Shown here in pieces: positions 1 through 6,207 of a DNA stretch of 6,207 nucleotides. The notes under the pieces were generated by a model. It searched no databases and was not told the DNA's origin. It saw only the letters and a program-made list of their open reading frames with translations. Made by a program: the position numbers and the translations under genes. The first letter of the stretch is position 1, and every line of letters begins with the position of its first letter. Source of the stretch: Chitinophaga pinensis (GTDB lineage Bacteria > Bacteroidota > Bacteroidia > UKL13-3); contig CALPIR020000139.1 in the NCBI GenBank assembly GCA_943323675.2, forward strand, positions 1 to 6,207, in the 5' to 3' direction.

Positions 1-192
1 GCGAACAAAGTACATCCCTGAGCTCAACTCGTTTAATTCTGTTAGTTGGTAAGCTGTGGTTCCTTTGTTTAATTCCATGCTGAAATTACGTACCATCTTG
101 CCATTACCATCTAGTAAATAAACCTCTGCTGTTGTTGCTGCTGATTCTGTTAACTCTACGGTAAATTCATCTTTAAACGGATTTGGATAAAT
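1..192 (-). other. T9SS type A C-terminal sorting domain, last residues cut off
   Basis: Residues about 2004-2069 match the Por-secretion tail family (TIGR04183 / PF18962 type). The opening YPNPF is at 2007-2011, followed by alternating strand residues (DEFTVEL), a central VYLLDGNGKMV strand-turn and the closing ELSSGMYFVR. In this family the domain is the export signal recognised by the outer-membrane T9SS translocon, and it is commonly removed by the sortase PorU with attachment to the cell surface. The usual final strand and basic tail (a KLIKQ-like ending) would lie just left of position 1, so the stop codon is probably within about 60 bases beyond the window. Recognition is by motif reading, not by a profile search. 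Confidence 0.95.
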
Positions 193-3100
193 GGTAGTTG
201 ACGTATTACCATAAACATTAGTACTTAATTTTATTACATCGCTGTATTCAAACTTACCATCTAGATCAATTTGTTTTAATCTGTAGAATGCAGTTTGTTG
301 GCTGATAAACACATCAACATCAGTAAAGCTATATGCTTTTTTAATGCTGCTATTTATATTGCCTTTTACAAAGCCTATGTATTCAAAACTCACTCCATCA
401 GCAGATTTTTCTACTTCAAATCCACGGTTGTTTCTTTCTGATGCCGTTATCCATATTAGCTGGGCATCATTACCAACTATTTTTCCATTTAAGCTTGCCA
501 ATTCAACAGGCAACGGTGCATTTAAGTCGGTACCGGTAAATATACCAAATGATGAATTTGCAGTAGTTGTTGCAATGGTGCTTTGCGTTGTATTTACAAT
601 ACTTGATGGATCAAACAACCAACTTGCATTTCTTCTAGCTACACGTAAACTGCCCTCTCCTTGTACTGTTCCTATTAATGCTGGATCGTAATTAAGCGTG
701 ATTTGGTAAGTATAACCAGAACCTCCAGTAGCATCTACTTGTAAATATGCATGCATAAACCTTGTTCCTGCACTTACGGATGGTGGATTAACGCCACTAT
801 AATAATTTGCAGATAATGAAGATGGAGCAGTACCTGAAGCACCCCAATTTATTGTTGCCAAAGTTCTTCCTGCAAACGAAACTGTAGTAATGCCATTTAA
901 TGCAGGCGCACCATTAATAGTAGCTGCGGGAGATATTGATGTTGAGTTAAATTCGTGTGCACCTATATCAGTACCAAAACCAAATGTTGTTGTTCTTGCA
1001 CTACCAATAAAATCAGTATTGATATTAGCAGATGCAACACCCGCAATACCTTTACCATTTAAGTACCAATTTTGCGGTGCAACAGTATTTACATTGAGGT
1101 TGCCATTTACAATATCAGTAAATAAAGCTGTTGGATTAACTAATGAACTAATCTCCGACCAAGAATTTCGACTGGTATTGGTGATTGCAATCCAAGAAGC
1201 AAAGTTATGATCTGAGGTACCCCACAAACCAACTGTAGATGCCGAACTTGAAGACAAGAAATTGTAATTTACATTTAACCAACCCGATCCAAAGGGTGTT
1301 CCTGCAACTTCATTAGCAATCGCATAGTTTTTGGTTGATCCGCCTGAACGGTTATTGATAAATGCATTGTTAATCAAATTCACTCCGGAAGCTACCTCAA
1401 AAGTTGAATTAGCCCCTCTATGGAATGCGTATGAAGCAAGGCTACCTGAAGCTACAGTACCTGTAACTAAAACGGTATTGTAGTATGCATTTACATCGAA
1501 ACTACTACTTGTCGGCAACCAAATGCCATTAAACTGAACGTTATTGGTTTGGTTATTACCTAAGGTAATTTGGTTATTAACCAAATCAACAAAATTTACA
1601 ACATTGAATAATACAACTCCGGATGCAGTTGGCATTGGGTTTACAGCATTTGACGTACTCAAGTTTCGAATATCATAAATTCTATTATTTGATACCCTTA
1701 CCGCATTTGCACTTTGAATTAACAAACCTGATGCATTACTTGTAATTGGTGAGTTGTTAGCTGCAGAGATATTGTAAATAACGTTATTACTTACAATTGG
1801 CCCTGCATTTGTTGTACCTGCAAGGCTTATACCAAATATGCTACTTGCTGTACTAGATAATGATGTATTACTAGAAAGTGTTGAAAGATTAAACACTCGA
1901 TTGTTGCTAATATTTGCAACAGTTGAACCTGTCATTTGTATACCACCAAGTGATACGTTTGTTTGGGCTCCACTTGCATTAATATTTGCAATTATATTAC
2001 CTATTATTTGTACCGATGGATCAATATTAACTGTTGATGTAACATTAATACCTCTTGTTGTACCATTGGTATTGTTCACAATACTGTTATTTCCAACAAC
2101 TGTTCCAATTACATTACCAGACACTGTTGTTATACCACCTGATATTGTAATGCCTGTAAATGATACGCTATTACCTGGACTATTTATAAATATACCCGCA
2201 ATGCGATTATTCGAAATAATAGTAGGCACAGTAACTGTTGTATTAATAGCAATTGCATTGTGAGTGGTTGGAGGCGCCAATTCAATAGATCCAACTAGGG
2301 TAGAATCACCAATCATATTACCTATTAGGTTGGTTCTTCCTGATGTGACAAGAATACCATTCCATTGCACACCTGAACTTGTTTGTACAAACTTCATATT
2401 GCGTATGGTATTATTTGAAACTTGTGTAGTTAAATTATTACCTACAGCTATCTGTATACAATTCCATGCAGCAAGCACGCTACTGTTCCAAGATGAACCA
2501 CCTGCTAAAGGTGTTGTACCTCCAATAAAGTTATTTGTTATTATATGGCCTTCAGAAATTGCACCACCATTAAAACGAATTGATAATGGATTTGCTGTAA
2601 TCAATGGTAAGTTGTTATAAAAGCTATTGTTCGTTACAATCCATCCATTCCCTGAACCAGCATCAACATTTAAATATACTGATGAAGCATTTAAGAAATT
2701 ACATCCAGTAATTACATTGTTTGAGTTAAGCACAGTTCCAGAATTAAAGCTGTTAACTAACCCTGCAGGAATACCAGAAGGAAAGGCTAATGATTGATCA
2801 TTTCTAATGATACAGTTTGTTATACTATCTTGGCTATTGCCAATTGAACCTGTATTACCAGCAAACGAAACCACACCACCATTAACAACTAAAGGAGATG
2901 TTGTATTAGCCGATTCGATGGTTAAATTATTTAACCTGCATTGGGTTGAACCATTGGTAAATAATACTGCAGGCGCAGAAGTTGAACTATTCCTGATGGT
3001 CAACAGGTTTAAGTTGTTATTGCTACTTAAATCTGGAATACCTGTTATTTTAATTCTATCTGCTCCATTTAATCTTATTAAACCTGAAGCCGCGTTACCA

Positions 3101-6100
3101 GATAAAACTCTATTTATTGTTGCAGAAGAATCTGGTCTAATGTTAATTGTAAACGATCCAGAACCAGCACCATCTTCACCAAGTTGATTCAACGAAACAC
3201 TTCCTGGTTCAACAATATTACTTGTAATAACTGCTGTTATTGAACCTCCTATTGTATTATTATTTAAAAACTCAAACAACCCACCTGCACCACTTAATGT
3301 GGTATAAGTTTGTCCGTTTCCTACATAAAACTTACTACCTGCAGAAATGGTTGGTAATAGGTTGTAAAAATCTGTAACAGTGGGCTCGTTTGTGATGGTA
3401 TTTACATTTGTACCTATTGCTAGTGGTCGCTGTGAGGTAAGGTTCCCGCCAACACTATCCTCCGCTGCAATGTAGTAATAAATGGTGTCTCCATTAGTTA
3501 CACCACCAATTGGGCCATACAAAATATCAAAACTATAATTAGCTTGAGTAGGTGTTCCTGATGCGCTTGATGGTAAATTACTAAACCATGATCCGAATAA
3601 GCCCTTTTTATAGTATACCCTTGGCGAACTTGTATTCAAATTAAGTGGTACACCAACATTATCGCGGATAAACACACCAGAAATGGTAAGAGGTCCAAAT
3701 AAATTACCTTGATTGTTAATAGGAGTGTATGTTATCCTTGGAGGAAAAATATCTGCGCTTAGTGTAAAGTTACCAGCGTCTGCACCAACGTCAACAGCCC
3801 CGTTTGTTGCACGGTTATTGCCATCAAAATCATCAACAACAACAGAAAGAGACAAATCACCACTTGCTTCAGCCGGGTTGGTTAATTGTAAATGCAAGTC
3901 AATGCTTGATGCATCTCCCGTTGGGTTTACAAACTGAGGGTTTGCACTTCCGCTCTGCAAATCATACGCTGTGTTTCTGGCCCAACCACTTAAACCTCCT
4001 AATGTTGCATAGTCAATTAAGTTGGTACCACCAATAATCCCACCAACTCCGTTTGCTTGTAAAATATTATAGTTTGACAACAATGAAGTTGGATTAGCAG
4101 GCAAACCTGGAAATCTTAGTGCGAAATGTTTCCCCGCTGCAGATGCGCCATTTGAGGTAGCATTTACAAAAATATTGTTACGAATATCATTAATGTTAGT
4201 GCCTGATGGTGTTCCATTCATTCTAATACATGCTGTAACTGCAATACCAGAAATAGGCGCACCTCCAAGGTAAACAGAGTTATGGAAGTATTCAAAGTTA
4301 CCTGATACATCGTTTAAAAATCCATATACTTCATAAGCTCCAGCATTTAATGTTCCTGCAGAATCAATACCCAAACGAATCATGTTGTTGGCGTATCTTG
4401 TAAACGAACCAGAGTTTTGTTGAATTCCGATCATCCGTCCTAAGCCTGATGTTGTCAATTTAAAACTATGAATAAAGTTTCTGTTTACGTTATTTACCAC
4501 ATTGGTGGTTGTCCCTTGATAAAGTAAACCAATAATGTTTACATTACCAGCTGTACCTAGACCATCTAAAGCAAAAATCGTATTTTGATTCATGTTCATT
4601 TGGCTTCCAGAGCCATTATGCATAATTCCAATTATACCTGAACTTGTACTCGTGTTGCTTGAAATTGTATTTGATTTAATGCTATGAACGGTGTTGTTAT
4701 TGATAAAATGACCACTACCAGACGACTGCATAATACCAATAGTTTGGGTTGTGTTTGGAGATTGTGTGTTATAGTTTAAGTGCCTGACTACATTATTACT
4801 GATAACTTGTCCGGGATTAAAACTGCTATTCCAAATACCTATTAAACCCGCACCAGTTGATGATGAGATATTTTGTACCCTCGTATTAATATTTTCAACC
4901 AAATTATTTGTAATGATGGCAAGTCCACTGCTAGATACTATACCCATGGTTTGATTTAAAGAGAAAATACCTGTATTAATGTTTGAAAGGTTCCTGATAG
5001 TATTCGAATTCACTTGAATACTTGTTGTTGAACTAGAAATACTAATACCTATCATATGAGCAGAAATGCTCGAACTAGTTGACCCACTAGAATCTCTGAG
5101 GTTACTAATGAGGTTGCTATTGATTTGTAGTAATCCAGTTTGATTCCATGCTCTAATACCATTAATTGTAGCCGTGTTTGAAGCAGTAGAATTGTTAACG
5201 AGGCCAGAAACAATGTTATTGTTGATAATGCTGTTTGAGCCCGTTTGACAACTAATACCAATCATTGTAGAGCTACTACCTGAGTTAATAATATTTAGAG
5301 GATTTAATGTATCACCTACATAATTATTTAATATGGTTGCAACACCACCACCATTATTAATTTGTATTCCTGTAAATGTGCTTGCCAAGGCATTGTTCAT
5401 CAATACGTTTGAAACCCTATTGTTTGCTATATAAGTACCAGTTACTGCTCCTGAGGTTACGTTTATACCCGTAAATGCAACAGTAGGTGAAATATGCCAA
5501 GTGCTATTTAATCCGTACCAGTTACCCCCAATAATATTACCAAAAATGGTGTCATTATTTGATAAATTACCAGGAGTAAAATTAATTACAGTAGGAGATG
5601 TGTTATGAATATTAAGGGTATCTTGGAAAAATACATTGTTCTTAATCCTTAAGTTGTTACCCATACCCGAACCTATTGAAATCGAATTCAGGTTCATGCC
5701 ATAAAATACCGAATTTTCTATTAATAGGTTTTCATTTTCTCTATTCACACCTGTTGTTCCAGATGCTGCTAATAATATTCCAGGTAAACTTCCGCCACCA
5801 GTTGTTCTTCTAAAAATTGAATTACCAATGTATACGTTATCATTTCCTGTTGCTATTGATGATTGACTAATTCTTAATGCGCCACCTGAAGTAGGTGCGG
5901 TACCAGTATTGCTTGTTTCAAATATTACACTTTGTATAAAAATATTAGTAGCATCGTTTAAAATGGTTAAAGCAGGTTGCGATGTTGCCAAATTTCTAAT
6001 TACTAATGTAGTATCATTAATTGTTCCATTATTGGCATATCCTAGTATTCTTACCCTATCACTACCATTTAACCTAAGTAAACCATCTGTATTAGTAACA

Positions 6101-6207
6101 TTACCCGTTAATATGGTTTGATTAGGGCCAGCAGGACGAATTGTTAATGTGTAACCAAAGTTAGCAACTGAAATACCATTTGTTTCCAACCATTGATTTA
6201 AGGCCAC
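1..6207 (-). CDS. Giant T9SS-secreted parallel beta-helix surface protein, partial at both ends
   Basis: One frame is open for all 2069 codons, with no stop and no identifiable start, so both termini lie outside the window. Domains in order are: beta-helix module 1 (residues 1-676) with cap (677-810), an Ig/Fn3-like connector (about 818-949), beta-helix module 2 (about 955-1612) with cap (1613-1753), a beta-sandwich-like domain (1755-1895), an Fn3-like segment (1897-1994) and a T9SS type A sorting domain (about 2004-2069). Composition is rich in Asn, Ser, Thr, Gly and Ile, with only six Cys, as expected of an extracellular solenoid. The family is exported across the outer membrane by T9SS and usually attached to the cell surface or released. 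No catalytic residues are recognisable, so adhesin, glycan binding or an unrecognised enzyme all remain possible. By comparison with module 2, at least about 45 residues of module 1 plus a signal peptide are missing upstream. Roughly 15-20 residues are probably missing downstream. Confidence 0.96.
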   Translation of the reverse strand, partial: MALNQWLETNGISVANFGYTLTIRPAGPNQTILTGNVTNTDGLLRLNGSDRVRILGYANNGTINDTTLVIRNLATSQPALTILNDATNIFIQSVIFETSNTGTAPTSGGALRISQSSIATGNDNVYIGNSIFRRTTGGGSLPGILLAASGTTGVNRENENLLIENSVFYGMNLNSISIGSGMGNNLRIKNNVFFQDTLNIHNTSPTVINFTPGNLSNNDTIFGNIIGGNWYGLNSTWHISPTVAFTGINVTSGAVTGTYIANNRVSNVLMNNALASTFTGIQINNGGGVATILNNYVGDTLNPLNIINSGSSSTMIGISCQTGSNSIINNNIVSGLVNNSTASNTATINGIRAWNQTGLLQINSNLISNLRDSSGSTSSSISAHMIGISISSSTTSIQVNSNTIRNLSNINTGIFSLNQTMGIVSSSGLAIITNNLVENINTRVQNISSSTGAGLIGIWNSSFNPGQVISNNVVRHLNYNTQSPNTTQTIGIMQSSGSGHFINNNTVHSIKSNTISSNTSTSSGIIGIMHNGSGSQMNMNQNTIFALDGLGTAGNVNIIGLLYQGTTTNVVNNVNRNFIHSFKLTTSGLGRMIGIQQNSGSFTRYANNMIRLGIDSAGTLNAGAYEVYGFLNDVSGNFEYFHNSVYLGGAPISGIAVTACIRMNGTPSGTNINDIRNNIFVNATSNGASAAGKHFALRFPGLPANPTSLLSNYNILQANGVGGIIGGTNLIDYATLGGLSGWARNTAYDLQSGSANPQFVNPTGDASSIDLHLQLTNPAEASGDLSLSVVVDDFDGNNRATNGAVDVGADAGNFTLSADIFPPRITYTPINNQGNLFGPLTISGVFIRDNVGVPLNLNTSSPRVYYKKGLFGSWFSNLPSSASGTPTQANYSFDILYGPIGGVTNGDTIYYYIAAEDSVGGNLTSQRPLAIGTNVNTITNEPTVTDFYNLLPTISAGSKFYVGNGQTYTTLSGAGGLFEFLNNNTIGGSITAVITSNIVEPGSVSLNQLGEDGAGSGSFTINIRPDSSATINRVLSGNAASGLIRLNGADRIKITGIPDLSSNNNLNLLTIRNSSTSAPAVLFTNGSTQCRLNNLTIESANTTSPLVVNGGVVSFAGNTGSIGNSQDSITNCIIRNDQSLAFPSGIPAGLVNSFNSGTVLNSNNVITGCNFLNASSVYLNVDAGSGNGWIVTNNSFYNNLPLITANPLSIRFNGGAISEGHIITNNFIGGTTPLAGGSSWNSSVLAAWNCIQIAVGNNLTTQVSNNTIRNMKFVQTSSGVQWNGILVTSGRTNLIGNMIGDSTLVGSIELAPPTTHNAIAINTTVTVPTIISNNRIAGIFINSPGNSVSFTGITISGGITTVSGNVIGTVVGNNSIVNNTNGTTRGINVTSTVNIDPSVQIIGNIIANINASGAQTNVSLGGIQMTGSTVANISNNRVFNLSTLSSNTSLSSTASSIFGISLAGTTNAGPIVSNNVIYNISAANNSPITSNASGLLIQSANAVRVSNNRIYDIRNLSTSNAVNPMPTASGVVLFNVVNFVDLVNNQITLGNNQTNNVQFNGIWLPTSSSFDVNAYYNTVLVTGTVASGSLASYAFHRGANSTFEVASGVNLINNAFINNRSGGSTKNYAIANEVAGTPFGSGWLNVNYNFLSSSSASTVGLWGTSDHNFASWIAITNTSRNSWSEISSLVNPTALFTDIVNGNLNVNTVAPQNWYLNGKGIAGVASANINTDFIGSARTTTFGFGTDIGAHEFNSTSISPAATINGAPALNGITTVSFAGRTLATINWGASGTAPSSLSANYYSGVNPPSVSAGTRFMHAYLQVDATGGSGYTYQITLNYDPALIGTVQGEGSLRVARRNASWLFDPSSIVNTTQSTIATTTANSSFGIFTGTDLNAPLPVELASLNGKIVGNDAQLIWITASERNNRGFEVEKSADGVSFEYIGFVKGNINSSIKKAYSFTDVDVFISQQTAFYRLKQIDLDGKFEYSDVIKLSTNVYGNTSTTIYPNPFKDEFTVELTESAATTAEVYLLDGNGKMVRNFSMELNKGTTAYQLTELNELSSGMYFVR
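224..519 (-). other. Fn3-like pre-sorting-tail segment
   Basis: Residues 1897-1994 start with APLPVELASLNG and contain LIWITASERNNRGFEVEKS, a DGVSFEYIGFVKG strand pair, YSFTD and YRLKQIDLDGKFEYSDVIKL. This roughly 100-residue arrangement immediately precedes the type A tail in a very large number of Bacteroidota secreted proteins and has a fibronectin-III-like strand pattern. It probably acts as a folded spacer between the functional part and the sorting tail. No ligand-binding residues can be assigned. Confidence 0.9.
523..945 (-). other. Beta-sandwich-like domain between the second helix and the Fn3 segment
   Basis: Residues 1755-1895 form a compact stretch of alternating polar and hydrophobic residues with landmarks YYSGVNPPSV, FMHAYLQVDATGGSGYTYQ, ITLNYDPALIGTV, LRVARRNASW and ANSSFGIFTGTD. 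I have seen this kind of segment, with NYDPALIGTV-like and SSFGIFTGTD-like strands, just before APLPVEL in other Bacteroidota secreted proteins, but I know no assigned function. Secondary structure is inferred from the residue pattern: about eight short strands, few prolines and no cysteine. It could be a support domain packing against the cap of the second helix. Confidence 0.65.
949..1371 (-). other. Module 2 C-terminal beta-helix cap (choice-of-anchor Q-like), ending DIGAHEF
   Basis: Residues 1613-1753 run from NNAFINN through NYNFLSSS, a Trp-containing stretch, ISSLVNPTALF and WYLNGKGI to FGTDIGAHEF (949-978). The series (NN-F-N strand, NYN strand, short FvNP-like strand, then D-I-G-A-x-E) is the closing pattern of many Bacteroidota parallel beta-helix proteins, whose classic final motif is DIGADE. 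The element probably covers the hydrophobic end of the second solenoid. It matches the cap of module 1 in order and length (141 against 134 residues) but is strongly diverged. Confidence 0.75.
1430..2370 (-). repeat. Ladder of about nine ~35-residue coils in module 2
   Basis: The repeat anchor is the Gly (once Ala) of the GI-like pair, coded at 2356, 2248 (Ala), 2152, 2050, 1942, 1831, 1726, 1618 and 1525. Spacings are 36, 32, 34, 36, 37, 35, 36 and 31 codons, mean 34.6. Each unit reads roughly GIx-strand, a short turn, I-x-NN-x-I, then a Ser/Thr/Asn loop, for example GISLAG...IVSNNVIYNIS. The repeats are protein repeats; their DNA is too diverged to be recent copies. Some coils are degenerate (AIAINTT, GVVLFN). 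One standard PbH1 coil is about 22 residues, so the remaining 12-13 residues form a longer loop per coil. Confidence 0.8.
3361..3756 (-). other. Ig/Fn3-like connector between the two beta-helix modules
   Basis: Residues about 818-949 break the solenoid pattern. The segment starts ADIFPPRITYTP, continues with LTISGVFIRDNVGVP and SPRVYYKKGLFGSW, and ends with NGDTIYYYIAAEDSVGGN followed by a short linker into module 2. The D-T-I-Y-Y-Y-I-A-A-E-D-S run is typical of the penultimate strand of Fn3/Ig-like domains in Bacteroidota secreted proteins. The inferred role is a spacer or hinge that lets the two solenoids lie end to end. A carbohydrate-binding role cannot be excluded from sequence alone. 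Confidence 0.75.
3778..4191 (-). other. Module 1 C-terminal beta-helix cap (choice-of-anchor Q-like), ending DVGAD
   Basis: Residues 677-810 follow the classic closing sequence more closely than module 2 does: NNIFVNATS, SNYNILQ, a segment ending WARNTAYDLQSGS, NPQFVNP, IDLHLQLTNPAEASGD, VDDFDGNNRA and VDVGAD (3778-3792). In related proteins these correspond to the dPlFvn, dfhL-SPaidaG, DfdGn-R and DIGADE signatures of the choice-of-anchor Q type end region. The usual final Glu is replaced here by Ala (DVGADAGNF). It probably seals the end of the first solenoid before the connector domain. Confidence 0.82.
4321..5475 (-). repeat. Ladder of twelve ~35-residue PbH1-like coils in module 1
   Basis: The anchor Gly of each GI-like pair is coded at 5467, 5368, 5257, 5158, 5047, 4942, 4837, 4735, 4627, 4528, 4426 and 4321. 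Spacings are 33, 37, 33, 37, 35, 35, 34, 36, 33, 34 and 35 codons, mean 34.7. Consensus per unit: I-G-I, a short Ser/Gly turn, I-x-NN-x-I/V-x-x-I/L, then about 13 variable residues dominated by Ser, Thr and Asn; an example is IGIMQSSGSGHFINNNTVHS. The final unit (YGFLNDVSG) is degenerate and the next anchor, at 4246, comes only 25 codons later, marking the transition to the cap. Asn pairs probably stack as an asparagine ladder, as in other beta-helices; that is an inference. Confidence 0.88.

Larger units (their letters stand above)
949..3360 (-). other. Beta-helix module 2 (complete)
   Basis: Residues about 950-1753. The module opens with GSKFYVGNGQTYTTLSGAGG (residues from about 957), an entry often seen at the head of Bacteroidota beta-helix domains. 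It continues through ITAVITSNI, SFTINIRPDSS, GLIRLNGADRIKITG and LTIRNSST, and then into a long ladder of short Ile/Val strands separated by Asn pairs. From VSLNQLGEDG (residue 1004) to DIGAHEF the copy aligns with module 1 from its first residue in the window. The fold is that of right-handed parallel beta-helices (PbH1 repeats), shared by pectate lyases, adhesins and phage tailspikes, so the fold alone does not reveal the activity. Confidence 0.85.
3766..6207 (-). other. Beta-helix module 1 (N-terminal edge cut off)
   Basis: Residues 1-814. The window enters the module at VALNQWLETNG, which aligns with VSLNQLGEDG of module 2 (residue 1004). It continues through TLTIRPAGP, GLLRLNGSDRVRILG and LVIRNLATSQPAL, each with a clear partner in module 2 (TINIRPDSS, GLIRLNGADRIKITG, LTIRNSSTSAPAV). 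The first 240 residues have irregular coils; from about residue 245 they become strikingly regular. By analogy with module 2, about 45 residues of module 1 (an FYVG-TYTTLSGAGG-like head) precede the window. Confidence 0.85.

Noticed and set aside
344..1210. Plus-strand open frames at 344-691 and 890-1210
   Set aside because: Both are antisense shadows over the Fn3-like, beta-sandwich-like and cap regions; their translations show no family motif.
1838..2620. Two back-to-back plus-strand open frames (1838-2263 and 2264-2620, same frame) with hydrophobic products resembling membrane segments
   Set aside because: They lie antisense to the continuous minus-strand frame. The Asn/Ile/Thr/Gly-rich repeats on the coding strand give Val/Ile/Leu/Pro-rich, stop-poor antisense frames, so the hydrophobicity is an artefact. 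The sense frame carries recognisable family motifs throughout.
2807..4037. Plus-strand open frames at 2807-3187, 3713-3937 and 3804-4037
   Set aside because: All are antisense to beta-helix, connector or cap segments that are clearly coding on the minus strand, and the last two overlap each other in different frames.
5052..5261. Minus-strand 69-codon open frame
   Set aside because: It is on the coding strand but in another frame, inside the regular coil ladder. Its translation has no coherent motif, whereas the main frame keeps the ~35-residue periodicity.
4321..5475. Periodic short motifs considered as a CRISPR array or DNA-level satellite
   Set aside because: The period reflects protein coils: spacing varies by whole codons, the repeated parts are diverged at the DNA level, and the reading frame runs through them intact.
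5909..6121. Plus-strand 70-codon open frame
   Set aside because: Antisense to the start of module 1, whose sense translation aligns with module 2.
1..6207. Search for promoters, terminators, ribosome binding sites, RNA genes and insertion sequences
   Set aside because: The window is entirely inside one coding frame, and I saw no convincing hairpin with a T-run, tRNA-like fold, terminal inverted repeat or transposase motif.
949..6207. Pectate lyase or other polysaccharide lyase activity, suggested by the beta-helix fold
   Set aside because: No catalytic signature of a lyase or hydrolase family was recognised, and the fold is equally common in adhesins and structural surface proteins.

Overview
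The whole window lies inside one very large protein-coding gene on the minus strand. Reading the complement in the frame whose codons start at plus-strand positions 3, 6, 9 ... 6207, I translated all 2069 codons and met no stop, so the gene enters at the right edge and leaves at the left edge. Neither start nor stop codon is present. Residue numbers below count from the right edge (residue 1 = 6205-6207, residue 2069 = 1-3).

The C-terminal end identifies the organism group and export route. It carries a type IX secretion system (T9SS) type A sorting domain (YPNPF, then a Gly-rich strand and an ending in SGMYFVR). Before it lies the Fn3-like segment typical of such proteins (APLPVEL, TASERNNRGFEVEKS, YRLKQIDLDGKFEYS). 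T9SS and this tail are features of Bacteroidota. The AT-rich sequence fits an environmental Bacteroidota, but I cannot name a genus.

Layout from N- to C-terminus (right to left): module 1, a right-handed parallel beta-helix with a closing cap ending in DVGAD (6207-3778); an Ig/Fn3-like connecting domain (3756-3361); module 2, a second beta-helix with a homologous cap ending in DIGAHEF (3360-949); a beta-sandwich-like domain (945-523); the Fn3-like segment (519-224); and the T9SS tail (192-1). The two modules are diverged copies of one another. Within each, coils recur about every 35 residues: a PbH1-like core (GI...NN.I..I) plus a Ser/Thr/Asn-rich loop.

The protein is therefore probably a secreted, surface-anchored giant fibre-like protein. 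No catalytic motif is visible, so its target (adhesion, polysaccharide, other) is unknown. I see no RNA gene, promoter, terminator, mobile element or CRISPR array; all other open frames are shadows of this gene.
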